Shown one piece after another: positions 35,366 to 44,952 of a DNA stretch of 64,000 nt. Under the pieces are notes generated by a model that was not told the origin of the DNA, searched no databases, and saw only the letters and a program-made list of their open reading frames with translations. Position 1 is the first letter of the stretch. Each line of letters opens with the position of its first letter. The translations under genes and the position numbers were made by a program. The stretch lies in assembly GCA_964355675.1 (NCBI GenBank), contig CAYHEC010000013.1, forward strand, positions 1-64,000, given 5' to 3'. This DNA comes from CAMBDS01 sp964355675. Lineage in GTDB: Bacteria; Electryoneota; AABM5-125-24; Hatepunaeales; Hatepunaeaceae.

Positions 35366-35714
35366 GTCGCCCGAGGCCTCAAACCCTTATCAGAAAATTG
35401 TTTGCAGCCTTTCGATTCTTACCAACCGGAAGATTTTAAACCTTGTCTCCCGCGAGATCACCATTTTCGCTTTGGGGTTGGGAGGGGACGGTCGCTTTGA
35501 AAATTGACAATTCTTAACACCGATGCCTGAAAGCCGCCGCCTTCGTGGCGGTTTCGGTTTGGGGAGTGCCAAGTCACCCGAAGTTCTCGTCAACGTCGAT
35601 TCCAACTGTCAGCATAAGTCAACATCACGTTTATTAGAAAGCCCGCGAATTTTCGCAAAATGAGTTGCAATTTCGAAACGCAAGTGCAATATTGTGCATC
35701 ATACAGGAGAAGGA
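35366..35714. other. Intergenic region upstream of the DUF4143 ATPase
   Basis: Contains a short GC hairpin (CCGCC/GGCGG, about 35543-35560) and AT-rich sequence (CAATATTGTGC at 35687) that may hold the promoter of the ATPase. No coding signal seen. Confidence 0.4.
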
Positions 35715-36938
35715 ATGAATCGACAATACATCCCACGTAGCATCGAACCAGTGCTACAACGAATAATCGGGCAGTTCCCGGCTGTCACCTTGACCGGCCC
35801 TCGCCAATCAGGCAAGACCACCGTACTGAAAAAGCTCTTCGGTGGCACCCACCGATATGTCTCGATGGAAAATCCCAATGTCAGAGCCGCGGCAATCTCT
35901 GATCCGCAGGGATTTCTTTCGATTAACTCGCCGCCGGTGATCATTGACGAAATTCAGAATGCGCCTATCCTCCTCCCCTACATCAAAGAAATAATCGACA
36001 ATCACAGGGATGAAGCAGGGCAGTTTATACTCACAGGATCTCAGAACTTGGCGCTTCTCGAAAATGTCACGGAATCTCTCGCTGGTAGAACGGCAATCTT
36101 ACGATTGCTTGCAATATCTCAGTCTGAAATCACGAACACCGAGGATTCAGCATTTCCATGGGAGACGTCAGAGCATCACCAATCACGTCAGCCCATACCT
36201 CTTCCCCAATTGTGGGAAAACCTCTTTCGTGGATACTATCCAGAGCTCATTTCTGCGCAGAGCATTGATGCCGAAGCTTGGCACGGGAGTTACATCCAGA
36301 CCTACCTTGAGCGTGACGTCCGCTCACTGCGACAAGTCGGTGATCTTTTCTTATTCCAATCCTTCCTGAAGATTCTGGCAGTCAGAAGCGGACAATTGAT
36401 TAGCCTATCTGACATAGCTCGTGATATCGGCGTCTCAAGCAATACCGCCAAGCACTGGCTCTCCATCTTAGAAACGTCTTTCCTCGTGGTTATCTTACCG
36501 CCCTACTTTGTGAAAGCAGGGAAGAGGCTGGTGAAGCAACCGAAGGTCTATTTCACGGACACGGGCACTCTATGCTACTTGATGGGGATTGAGAAACCTG
36601 AGTATGCCATGTCAGGACCGTATGCCAGCGCAATATTTGAAACCGCAGTCGTGATCGAGATATACAAGCGCTTCTTGAATCGCGGGCAAGTCCCACGCGT
36701 TTACTTCTGGCGAACATCAACCGGCGTTGAAGTTGACCTACTTATCGATTCAGGGAACAAACTAATCCCGATTGAAATCAAGAGTACAGCGACTGCGCGT
36801 CCGACGATGGCATCCTCGATTCAGACCATCTTCAAAGACTTCCCGGATAGGGTAACTCAAGGTTATGTCGTATATCCGGGTGAGACTCGACTACCGTTAA
36901 TCCCGAAAGTTATGGCATTGCCATTTGCGGAACTTTGA
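35715..36938 (+). CDS. AAA_14 / DUF4143 family ATPase
   Basis: 407 aa from the ATG at 35715 (AGGAGAAGG directly upstream). It has a P-loop (LTGPRQSGKTT), Walker B (PPVIIDEIQNAP), the sensor-like FILTGSQN, then a DUF4143 region with a winged-helix element (ISLSDIARDIGVSSNTAKHW) and a nuclease-like end (TGVEVDLLIDSGNKLIPIEI then K). The PD-(D/E)XK-like D..E.K pattern in that end is typical of the family. These proteins are widespread in accessory regions; their molecular role is not settled. Intact, without an obvious partner. Confidence 0.88.
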   Translation: MNRQYIPRSIEPVLQRIIGQFPAVTLTGPRQSGKTTVLKKLFGGTHRYVSMENPNVRAAAISDPQGFLSINSPPVIIDEIQNAPILLPYIKEIIDNHRDEAGQFILTGSQNLALLENVTESLAGRTAILRLLAISQSEITNTEDSAFPWETSEHHQSRQPIPLPQLWENLFRGYYPELISAQSIDAEAWHGSYIQTYLERDVRSLRQVGDLFLFQSFLKILAVRSGQLISLSDIARDIGVSSNTAKHWLSILETSFLVVILPPYFVKAGKRLVKQPKVYFTDTGTLCYLMGIEKPEYAMSGPYASAIFETAVVIEIYKRFLNRGQVPRVYFWRTSTGVEVDLLIDSGNKLIPIEIKSTATARPTMASSIQTIFKDFPDRVTQGYVVYPGETRLPLIPKVMALPFAEL

Positions 36939-36944
36939 TTCGAT

Positions 36945-37484
36945 GCTATCGATTTATCTCGCCCACGTCGCCTCCGGTATCCGGCTTGAGTAACCAGTCG
37001 GCCGCGCTGTCGAACGTCGCCCACGTGGCGTTTGTACGCGTCAGATTTAGACCTCCAGGTTATCCGCTCCCTCGGTCTCCGCATCCTCAGCATCGTCAAA
37101 GCCACCAGGCAGCGATCTAACCTCTGTGCCGCTGTCCAGTTCCTTCCGCCTCCGACTCGCCCGATCGATTAACTCCAACGCCCACTGCGCAGGACTCGGA
37201 AGAGCATAACCGTTCGGAATTGTTAGTTCTCCTCTCGGAGCCCGAGCGAAATCAGGCGAAAGCAAAGGCATATCATTATGCCAATAATGTGATTACGTCA
37301 CACCAAGTTCCCCGAATGTATTGAGGAGTTGAGTCACCCTCGCCCGACTGATCATATTAGCCCGGGCGATATCCGCCCGATTTCTGTAGGTCCCACTCGA
37401 CAGACCAAGGGTCCCTTGTTCCGCCAACTCTTTCCGACGACCACGCTTCTCTTCAAGTGTGTCATCATGGCGTTTTCGGTTCAA
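36945..37484 (-). pseudogene. Minus-strand remnants of mobile-element genes
   Basis: Three pieces. 36945-37040 reads LTRTNATWATFDSAADWLLK and PDTGGDVGEI. 37047-37271 is a 74-codon frame (PDFARAPRGELTIPNGYALP ... QWALELIDRASRRRKEL) with an acidic tail. 37293-37484 reads ELAEQGTLGLSSGTYRNRAD then IARANMISRARVTQLLN, a helix-turn-helix typical of recombinase-associated proteins, but its only start is TTG. None is clearly whole. They share the strand of the terminase fragment. Confidence 0.35.
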
Positions 37485-37596
37485 ACGGTTGCTGATTAGA
37501 GGTTAATGAGGGTAGTTTGTTGGTTGGAAGATTAGTTGAGGACTGCGTTAGCGTGATTTCGAGTCGGGACCCGCGCAAGAGAACGGAGTTATCCAC
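37471..37596. repeat. Diverged direct repeat, left copy
   Basis: 126 bases that align without gaps to 44350-44475 (roughly 70 percent identical by eye; TTAGCGTGATTTCGAG versus TTGGCGTGATTTCGAG is best conserved). The two copies flank the 2079-aa gene in the same orientation. On the minus strand both copies are open and similar in protein (RLEIT versus HLEIT, PTNKLPSLTSNQQP versus PTNDLQSLTPAQQP), suggesting an old coding remnant. Confidence 0.75.
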
Positions 37597-37795
37597 ACCC
37601 ACGCTTGGAAGATCAGATCGCCGTTTGATCGGCCATCGAGACAGTTTAAGCTACCCGTCTGTTATATCGATTATAAAGTCCATTCAAAACCGACAACTCG
37701 ACGATCTTGCCTGTACTAACAGTTTTAACATAACGGGACTCCGTGCAATCCCCTTTCAATGAAAGATGAGTTCGCCAGACATCACACCAAATTAA
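37597..37795. other. Spacer before the giant gene's terminator
   Basis: About 200 bases without a recognised feature. Confidence 0.3.
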
Positions 37796-37827
37796 TGGGC
37801 TGCTTCATTGTTAGTCGAAGCAGCCCA
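37796..37827 (-). terminator. Terminator of the giant beta-helix gene
   Basis: Perfect 11-base arms (TGGGCTGCTTC / GAAGCAGCCCA) 28 bases beyond the minus-strand stop, followed on that strand by TTAATTTGG. Confidence 0.75.
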
Positions 37828-37855
37828 TAATTCAATCCGAACTATTTATTCAGGA

Positions 37856-40800
37856 TTATTTCAGCAAGTTTACTTTCTGGTAAGCCAGGAAAGTACCTGC
37901 CTCTAATTTGACGAAATAGACTCCCGATGAAAGCGCTTCCGCATTCCACCGAAGGTTATATCGCCCAGCTTCCTGCTCGCCTGATTGTAGGACCGCAACG
38001 GTCTGGCCGACAATATTGACGATCGAGAGCTTAACATTCGTTTTCTCCGGCAATCCAAAGGAGATCGAAGTCGCGGCATTGAAAGGATTGGGGTAGGCAC
38101 TCTCAAGATAGAAACCCAGAGGTATCTGAGCGGCGGCTCTGGTCTCAACTGCGCTGAAATCATCAGTAGCATAGGTTAAGCCATTACCTTCCAATACCTT
38201 TTGTGCGTCAAGTGGAAGCTCTTTTGCGAGGGCAGTCTGCCAAAGTTGCAAGTTGAACTTCTCATCTTCCAGCAGTCCCTGCTTTCCTTCAAGTTCCAAG
38301 TCATCGCCCCAAACGGCAAGTCCACATCTCAGCTCGGAATCGACCGTTCCCCAGCCGACAATGGTTCCCGCATTATCAAAAGCGGCAACCTCATCGCCAG
38401 GATTCACTTCTATACCCGCGAAACCTGACAGTAGCAAGCTCATATTCCTGCCTGACGAAGCAGGAGCAGTCCAATGAGACAGATTTGGCAGTGTGCTTCC
38501 TTCTGCTTTTGCTCCAATTTGGTCTCCTTGTGTTGGGTAGGTCAGTTCAACAGTGGCATTGACCTTGATCTGGTAACCTCTACCCTCTGTCCATGGCGCC
38601 ATATTGGAGAAGTTAGCACGGGGATACATAAACTGACCGTACTGATCTTTTGCCAAAAGAACATTGTCGATGATCGGAGATACTACCTCAAAATCCGGCG
38701 CACGGGCAGAAAGTTGGTAGTCGGGGTAGTAGGCGATTAGATTCCAACCAGTCTCAATCGGAAGCGCGGTGTTGGCTGGAATCTGAGTTCCGGTCTGCAC
38801 CAGCTCACCTGAACGATTGACTTTCAACTGATATCCCTGACTCAAATTCCAGAAAGGTATATTGTTGAAATCAATTCTGGGAACATAGAATCTTCCAAGC
38901 TCATCCTTGAAAATTTCTACCGGGGTGTTGTCCTGTTCATCACGAAGTTGATCTAGGATCAACCGGATATCGGGACCTTGGCCATTATCAATGCTGTAGA
39001 ATTCATCTCCTGGCTGAACATTGAGAGAAATCATATTCCAGCCAGAGCGAAGCGCGACATGGAGGTCGCGTGTTTCCGGGCCAGCTTCGGGAGCAGAAAC
39101 GACAAGATTAAACTGATGTGAACCTGACGAGAAATACTCGTATGATTCAGTCTCAGCAGGATTGAGTTGCTGTTCGTTATCTGCATCGATCAGGCTGACA
39201 GTGTAGCCTTCTGGTACGGAAAGATTGAAATTATCCCAAGAGAGGGTTACCATTCCAGTGTCACCAGTGATTACTGTCATCGTCCACGCTTCAGAACTGC
39301 CTTCCTGAATCGGAGCCCGGACATCGCTATTGAAACGGCGGCCGAAGACGTTGTTGTTCCAGCCGTTGTGCTCAAAATAAGCGCTGACGAACTCGGAACC
39401 TGGAGGATTAGGTGGTTCAGGCTGATCAAACCAGGCGTCGAACTCGGAGGAAGCCTCAGAATTTGCGCCGAAATGCGTGATACCGTCAGACGATCCCCGC
39501 ATTGAGGCGCTGAAGTAAAGCCGCCAATCATCGGCAGTCGGGTCTCCAAAAGCAGGAGCAAATTCGCCCTGATTGTTGCGCGAGGGAACCATTTTGAATG
39601 CCAGGTTGTACATTGACCTGATCCAGAATCCCTGCCACGGAAGGAGATCGTCGGATTCCTGATAACTGTTCCCCTCTTGTGAGTAGGAATAGAGAACCGG
39701 CAGTACCCATCCGGCATCTACGGCGTCTTGGAAACCCATGACCTCTTGTGTCTCGTGGTTGTCAAACCAGACTTCACTCTTCGGTACAGAGGTTGGGAAG
39801 GGGCAGCCTACCAGATTCCAGCCCGGGGTGAGTTCCATTCCGGTCTGCTCATTGCCCCACCAATATTCGCCTAAAGAAGCGGAGCCTTCGACGTCCACTG
39901 TGGCACCCTCATTCAAAGCCATCCAGTATCCAACGGCGCGCCACGTTTCACCTGTGATGGCGTCGTTACCCCATTGACCACCGCTCCAGTGGAAGCCACC
40001 GTCGGAGTAGTTGAAGAGGTTGAACGGAGTGTCTATATCATCACCGAAAAGTTCCTGATTGGAATAATCTTCGTTCTGCAACGGAATGCTGAAGAGACTC
40101 CAACCAGCACCAAACTCATGCACCAACCGTGTCGGAGTCACGGCGAACTCGCCGTTGCTCTGATCCGCGCCCTCAAGGTTGGAACCGTCGATAGCGGTCA
40201 CGGTCACAACTACGAATGGCGAGTAGATATCAGGAGCCACCCAGTCATACGATGTGGCCACTCCCTCTAATTCAAATGTCGCGTCGAGTCCAAGTGCGTC
40301 GTTGCTCGAGATATGAACACGATTTCCGACGACACCGATATTATCAGACTGTTCCCATGTTATATGGACTGTTTCGCCCGCATCGAACTGTTCCCCGCCA
40401 TTCGGGTAGGTGACAGTTACTTCAGGCGGGGTGTCGATCACTACGACGTTGACAGAGGCTTCAGTTATGTTTCCGAAACCGTCCTCTGAAGCTACCCTGA
40501 TCGTTGCGTCGCCCACCACCAACCCGGGAAAGTTCCAAACGAACTCGAAGGTATTGCCATCGACTTCGCCAACCTGTTCCCAATTTTCACCGCCATCCCA
40601 GGTGACTGAGATTACTGATGACATGATGGTAGCGATATCCGTAGCATTCCACTCTATTGAGTAAGGCAGACCGCAGACGATAGTTGCATCCTCAGTAGGA
40701 GCAGTGATCTCGACTTCAGGACCTTCGACATCGTTGAAAATCAATCGAAAGTGACGAATTCCACCGCCATTACCAAACGAGAAGGGTTCAGTACCAGTCT

Positions 40801-43800
40801 GTTCGGCGATATTTTCGCGGAGGTTATCGAAAGTACCGTTATCCAAATCAACTATACCGATGTTGGTTTCGGTGTAGTCGAGTGGTAGGTTTTCAATCCC
40901 CGCCGACAGCGAGATTCCCTGACCTGCCATGTCGCTTTGGACGTCGAAAAGCCACGACATGGTGCCTGCTTCGAACTGGTCCCTTGCGAGGAAATCACCA
41001 CTAAGTTTCCTGTTCTGAGCATTCTGGTAATCGGGGTGGGGGAAAAACAGGGAAACCCAGTTGTCAACAGCATGGGGCGGTTCCGGGATATCCCAGGCGG
41101 CATCGAAGTTCTCTGTTGCGCCCTCAGCGCCGCCAGCCCAGTTGTCAACGTCATTGGCATTCGCGGAATGAGCGCCGAGCAGAATCCACCATGTATGGTA
41201 CAATCGTACGCCATCAAAGAAGTACGCACCCATCTCGACAGGTGAATTATTAGGATCGGCGGCACCTTCAGGGTTGCCAGCATCAATACAGGGAGAGTAT
41301 GCTGTTAAATGGAAATCGCCATTTTCAGCATCGACGAAAAGGGGATTGGAATTGATGTTGCCGTCACCCCAGGTTGTGGTTCCGTTTTCACCAAAGACCA
41401 CGTTTTGTCCGCCTTGGACATCGGAATAGGAGATGTCTGCTGTTGAGCCTTCTCCTGCATCCCCAAAACGGATAGCATTTGAACCGGCATTGTTCCAGAC
41501 AATCGAATTCAGGAGCGTAACCTGCCCGACGTTTAGGTAGATCGCTCCACCTTCATCATTAGACGAATTGCCGTAGATAACGCAATTCGTCAAATTAACA
41601 GTTGCACCATGGATCGACATGCCACCCCCGTTGTCGGAGGTCGAGTTGTCGGCGATGATGCAACGTGTCATATTCACGATGCAGCCACCTTCCACATTGA
41701 CGCCGCCTGTCCAATTGTCCGAATGGTTCGAAATAATTGAACAGTCGTTAAATGTCGCGCCACCATTACCATCGACGTGCACGCCTACGCCGCCGTCATT
41801 GGCATTGGCATGATTGTTCGATATCGTGCAGAACTCGATGGTTGGATTCGACCCGCCCAACACCGTAAGCCCACCATCGAAATCGGCAGTGTTGCCTGTG
41901 ATGATGCAGTGCTGAATGAGTGGCGTGGAAGCGTTGTTTATACAGACGCCACCGCCAGCGTTCCATCCGGGAAGATTTGCACCGGAACCATTGGTGATGG
42001 TAAATCCAACCAGAATTGCCTGATTGCTTTCTTCATTCTCGAACGTAACGACCGCGCCATTGCCACCACCGTCGATCACGACGTTAGCGGGATTTTCGGC
42101 GTCGCCGGTAACCGTGACGTTCTGTCCGTTGAAGTTGATGTTTTCGTAGTAGGTTCCCGCGGCGACCAGAACGTTATCTCCCGCGCTCGCCGCGTCGATT
42201 GCTCTCTGTATAGTGGAGTAAACGCTGGGGACATAGCGGGTGCGAGGACCCTGCTCGTGAGCGTAGTAGTAGTATCCCATATCGGCTCGCGTCCCATCGG
42301 CGTCATTGTCAGCGTTGGGGTCGGCGGCGTCGATGCAGGGAGAATTCACAGTGACGACGTGGTTGCCATCCAACTGAGGATCGGCGTCGAAGCTACCAGT
42401 GCCCCAGTTGAGATCAATAGCGGCCTGTACTAAGATGCCATGATCGCCGCCATCCGTGTCGAAGTCGGAATAGGAAATGTCATAAATGTTATTGTGCCCC
42501 GCAACTGTGCGGAGGTTGGCCGCTTCGTAGCCTGCGTTGCGGAAGATGGAGTTCGCGATCGTTATATGATTGGGATAGTTGTTCCCGTTATCACCATACA
42601 TTCCGAAGTTCCACATTCCGCCGACACCGGTGTTATCCGAGTTGTCAACGACAGTGCTGAAGTTGAAGGAGATATTGATCGGCGGGTTGTGCTGACCAAG
42701 CACGCCGCCCACCCCGGCTGTGTTACCGAAGATCAGGTCATGTTCTGAATCGAGATTCACGTTGTTGAGGAAAAAGACACCGCCGTAGTCGGTCGCGTTA
42801 TTGTTCGCGTAGGTGCAGTTGGCGCTCGTGATCGTCTTGGGAACGTCGCCATAAGCTGAAATTGCGCCTCCGCTGACGTTAGCGTGGTTATCGCGAAGTA
42901 CGCAGATGGTCAACGACAGATCCGAGTTGGTGGCAATGGCGCCGCCGTCGTTGCTAACGCCGTTCTGGATGACCAGGCCTTTCAGGTGGACAGGGCTGTC
43001 GCTGCCGGTCACGTACATTATCCGGCCGTTGTTGCCATCAAGGATGGTGTTCCAGATGTCGTTTGCGTCACCGCTTAACGCGTAATTGCTGAACACGTTG
43101 ACCAGGTGGCCCTCGTTGACTACGAGGTTCTCGTAGTAAGTTCCCTGTTGAACAAGGACCGTGTCGCCATCGGTTGTCGTCGCGTCGATAGCCGCCTGAA
43201 TAGTCCCGTACTCCTCAGGAACATCGAAGCGGCGGGGATTGAGATCACCGCCCTGAATAGCGATAGCCATCCCGGCTGAGATTCCTTCCTGCTGGTAGGC
43301 GATGCTGGCACCCGTTTGGCCATCTTGATTCTCAAACCCAACGTTCACGTTGTTTACATCGAAGTTCTGAAACTCTCCGTATTGGAAAACCATCGTGCCG
43401 TTACTGTTGATGACGATTTCCATAGTCTGGATCATCGCTCCGGAGTATGCCGGTACCTGGAACCATTCGATAACGGCTTGATCCTGGCCATTTGACCAGA
43501 ACCACATTTCGCCGCCTTCCGAAGGGTCGATGTCGTATCCAAGGACAGCTAGAGTGCTGTTAACGCCATCGGTATTCGGGCACTGCGGGAGTGGATAGTC
43601 AGTACCTTCGTAGTTCACATCGAAGGTGATCCATCCATTTGAGCAAACCCGAATGGCATCGTAGTTCTGACCATACCATGAAGTCTGGAAGCCGAGTTGG
43701 ATAACTCCGCTGTTCCAATCGTCGCTGGCTCCGAGCTGTTGTGCTCCCTGGATGCCACGAATGTCGATCCACTCATAGTTAGGACCACCCTCTTCGTTGC

Positions 43801-44095
43801 TGTCCTGCCATTGATATTCACCGCCGTCAGAGCCTTGATTGTCGCGCGGAGGACGTTCCCCCACTTCGACCATCATCGGGACGGCAATCTTCACCTTCTT
43901 TGCCTTGATCTGGACTTTCGATCCAGAGAGCGCTTCTGGTGCTGACGTTTCCATCGGTGAACCGATGGCTCCATCCGTCAAGTTCCCGGTACTCTGCGTG
44001 ATACCGGCCGAGTAACCCGTAATTGGTATTGCCGCAAGAATGAGCGCTATCAGCGCGCAAGTCAAAGCGGCAAAAGTAGTATTTCTTGTTTTCAT
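37856..44095 (-). CDS. Giant secreted right-handed beta-helix protein with sorting domain
   Basis: 2079 aa. The signal peptide is clear (MKTRNTTFAALTCALIALIL, cleavage about residue 30, GYSAG). An N-terminal beta-sandwich region precedes two parallel beta-helix blocks (about residues 290-600 and 640-960), each opening with a YxTIQxAIDA...GDTVLV motif and rich in ITxNxADxDGG turns. Next are Ig/cadherin-like domains (VTYPNGGEQFDAGETVHITW; DATIVCGLPYSIEWNATD), paired GWNLI-type domains, and the sorting module (SAYPNPFNAATSISFGLP ... SSGVYFVKLEAGT...KVNLLK). Likely an adhesin or a cell-surface structural protein; no polysaccharide-lyase active site could be named. Confidence 0.88.
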   Translation of the reverse strand: MKTRNTTFAALTCALIALILAAIPITGYSAGITQSTGNLTDGAIGSPMETSAPEALSGSKVQIKAKKVKIAVPMMVEVGERPPRDNQGSDGGEYQWQDSNEEGGPNYEWIDIRGIQGAQQLGASDDWNSGVIQLGFQTSWYGQNYDAIRVCSNGWITFDVNYEGTDYPLPQCPNTDGVNSTLAVLGYDIDPSEGGEMWFWSNGQDQAVIEWFQVPAYSGAMIQTMEIVINSNGTMVFQYGEFQNFDVNNVNVGFENQDGQTGASIAYQQEGISAGMAIAIQGGDLNPRRFDVPEEYGTIQAAIDATTTDGDTVLVQQGTYYENLVVNEGHLVNVFSNYALSGDANDIWNTILDGNNGRIMYVTGSDSPVHLKGLVIQNGVSNDGGAIATNSDLSLTICVLRDNHANVSGGAISAYGDVPKTITSANCTYANNNATDYGGVFFLNNVNLDSEHDLIFGNTAGVGGVLGQHNPPINISFNFSTVVDNSDNTGVGGMWNFGMYGDNGNNYPNHITIANSIFRNAGYEAANLRTVAGHNNIYDISYSDFDTDGGDHGILVQAAIDLNWGTGSFDADPQLDGNHVVTVNSPCIDAADPNADNDADGTRADMGYYYYAHEQGPRTRYVPSVYSTIQRAIDAASAGDNVLVAAGTYYENINFNGQNVTVTGDAENPANVVIDGGGNGAVVTFENEESNQAILVGFTITNGSGANLPGWNAGGGVCINNASTPLIQHCIITGNTADFDGGLTVLGGSNPTIEFCTISNNHANANDGGVGVHVDGNGGATFNDCSIISNHSDNWTGGVNVEGGCIVNMTRCIIADNSTSDNGGGMSIHGATVNLTNCVIYGNSSNDEGGAIYLNVGQVTLLNSIVWNNAGSNAIRFGDAGEGSTADISYSDVQGGQNVVFGENGTTTWGDGNINSNPLFVDAENGDFHLTAYSPCIDAGNPEGAADPNNSPVEMGAYFFDGVRLYHTWWILLGAHSANANDVDNWAGGAEGATENFDAAWDIPEPPHAVDNWVSLFFPHPDYQNAQNRKLSGDFLARDQFEAGTMSWLFDVQSDMAGQGISLSAGIENLPLDYTETNIGIVDLDNGTFDNLRENIAEQTGTEPFSFGNGGGIRHFRLIFNDVEGPEVEITAPTEDATIVCGLPYSIEWNATDIATIMSSVISVTWDGGENWEQVGEVDGNTFEFVWNFPGLVVGDATIRVASEDGFGNITEASVNVVVIDTPPEVTVTYPNGGEQFDAGETVHITWEQSDNIGVVGNRVHISSNDALGLDATFELEGVATSYDWVAPDIYSPFVVVTVTAIDGSNLEGADQSNGEFAVTPTRLVHEFGAGWSLFSIPLQNEDYSNQELFGDDIDTPFNLFNYSDGGFHWSGGQWGNDAITGETWRAVGYWMALNEGATVDVEGSASLGEYWWGNEQTGMELTPGWNLVGCPFPTSVPKSEVWFDNHETQEVMGFQDAVDAGWVLPVLYSYSQEGNSYQESDDLLPWQGFWIRSMYNLAFKMVPSRNNQGEFAPAFGDPTADDWRLYFSASMRGSSDGITHFGANSEASSEFDAWFDQPEPPNPPGSEFVSAYFEHNGWNNNVFGRRFNSDVRAPIQEGSSEAWTMTVITGDTGMVTLSWDNFNLSVPEGYTVSLIDADNEQQLNPAETESYEYFSSGSHQFNLVVSAPEAGPETRDLHVALRSGWNMISLNVQPGDEFYSIDNGQGPDIRLILDQLRDEQDNTPVEIFKDELGRFYVPRIDFNNIPFWNLSQGYQLKVNRSGELVQTGTQIPANTALPIETGWNLIAYYPDYQLSARAPDFEVVSPIIDNVLLAKDQYGQFMYPRANFSNMAPWTEGRGYQIKVNATVELTYPTQGDQIGAKAEGSTLPNLSHWTAPASSGRNMSLLLSGFAGIEVNPGDEVAAFDNAGTIVGWGTVDSELRCGLAVWGDDLELEGKQGLLEDEKFNLQLWQTALAKELPLDAQKVLEGNGLTYATDDFSAVETRAAAQIPLGFYLESAYPNPFNAATSISFGLPEKTNVKLSIVNIVGQTVAVLQSGEQEAGRYNLRWNAEALSSGVYFVKLEAGTFLAYQKVNLLK

Positions 44096-44349
44096 TTTGC
44101 CTTAAAGCTTGTTTAAAAGATTCTCCTTGAACTAATCAGTAAGATTGAGTTGAAGGACTAAATTTCTGTTACCGCTTAACTTCGTCAGGAATAGGAAGCC
44201 GATATCGAAAGGCAAACACTAATGAAGCAAACTGACTTAGAGAAGAGGTTGCAATACCAGACGAAGTAGATTCTAAATTGTTTGAGATGCGCTCGTCAAA
44301 AGTGCATCCTTCAAATAAACGCCTCGACAACAGCTTCACTCTGAAGAAT

Positions 44350-44475
44350 CGTTTTCGAATCCACTGGTTGCTGAGCCGGGGTTAATGATTGTAGATCGTT
44401 GGTCGGAGGGCTAGTTGGGGGTCGAATTGGCGTGATTTCGAGGTGGGACAGGCGTGAGCGAACGAAGTCATCCCA
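44350..44475. repeat. Diverged direct repeat, right copy
   Basis: Right-hand partner of 37471-37596, in the 857-base region between the divergent giant gene and the Ig-repeat lipoprotein gene. Its antisense frame reads VRSRLSHLEITPIRPPTSPP then TNDLQSLTPAQQP. Confidence 0.75.
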
Positions 44476-44670
44476 GAATTTCACGGGCGGGTGAGTTTTT
44501 CATCAGATTAATGCTCTGGCTACATGACTATTATCAAGTATTATCAAGTGCTTAACGTCAAGAGATATAGATTTACTTCGATAATCAGGTAGAATAGAAA
44601 AGATGTAACCGGCTCTTTCATGGAAAGTTGCTCTTTCTTTTTCCTGATTCAAAATTTATTAAATAATGGT

Positions 44671-44745
44671 TTGCATTCGCAGAGAGAGACGATATATTGT
44701 CAATTGACATAGTCGCATGATGCATGCTATTGACAGTGGCGGTTG
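44671..44745 (+). promoter_or_regulatory. Conserved promoter/operator block upstream of the Ig-repeat lipoprotein
   Basis: TTGCAT (44671-44676), 16 bases, TATATT (44693-44698) form a promoter that overlaps TATATTGTCAATTGACAT (44693-44710). About 75 bases from 44671 align with 54251-54325 upstream of the second TetR gene, with the same spacing; a shorter match is at 53193. The palindromic TTGTCAATTGACA core looks like a TetR-family operator at the transcription start. A leader of about 240 bases follows before the ATG at 44953. Confidence 0.65.
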
Positions 44746-44952
44746 AAATAACCATGTGTCGTGGCTTTTCCAGATGGTTCTCATGCAGGAGTTCCATTGA
44801 CTATGTCTGCTTTAGCAATAGGTCAGCAAAGGAAAACGGGGATGATCGCAGTGATCTTCCGTATCAAGCAAGCTCCCTAAATCACAACATTGGTTTTCCG
44901 CATAAAAACTTACTGGCGAAAACCACAACTTTTTTCATAGAAAGAGACAACG

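Noticed and set aside
41777..42433. 218-codon plus-strand frame in the giant beta-helix gene
   Set aside because: Antisense shadow of a long, clearly coding minus-strand gene; valine-rich repetitive composition follows from the repeats.
44750..44952. Possible c-di-GMP (GEMM) riboswitch in the leader of the Ig-repeat lipoprotein
   Set aside because: There is a GCAAAGGAAAAC stretch and a GATC-GCAGT-GATC hairpin, but the second conserved GEMM helix and its receptor are not recognisable. A covariance search would decide.
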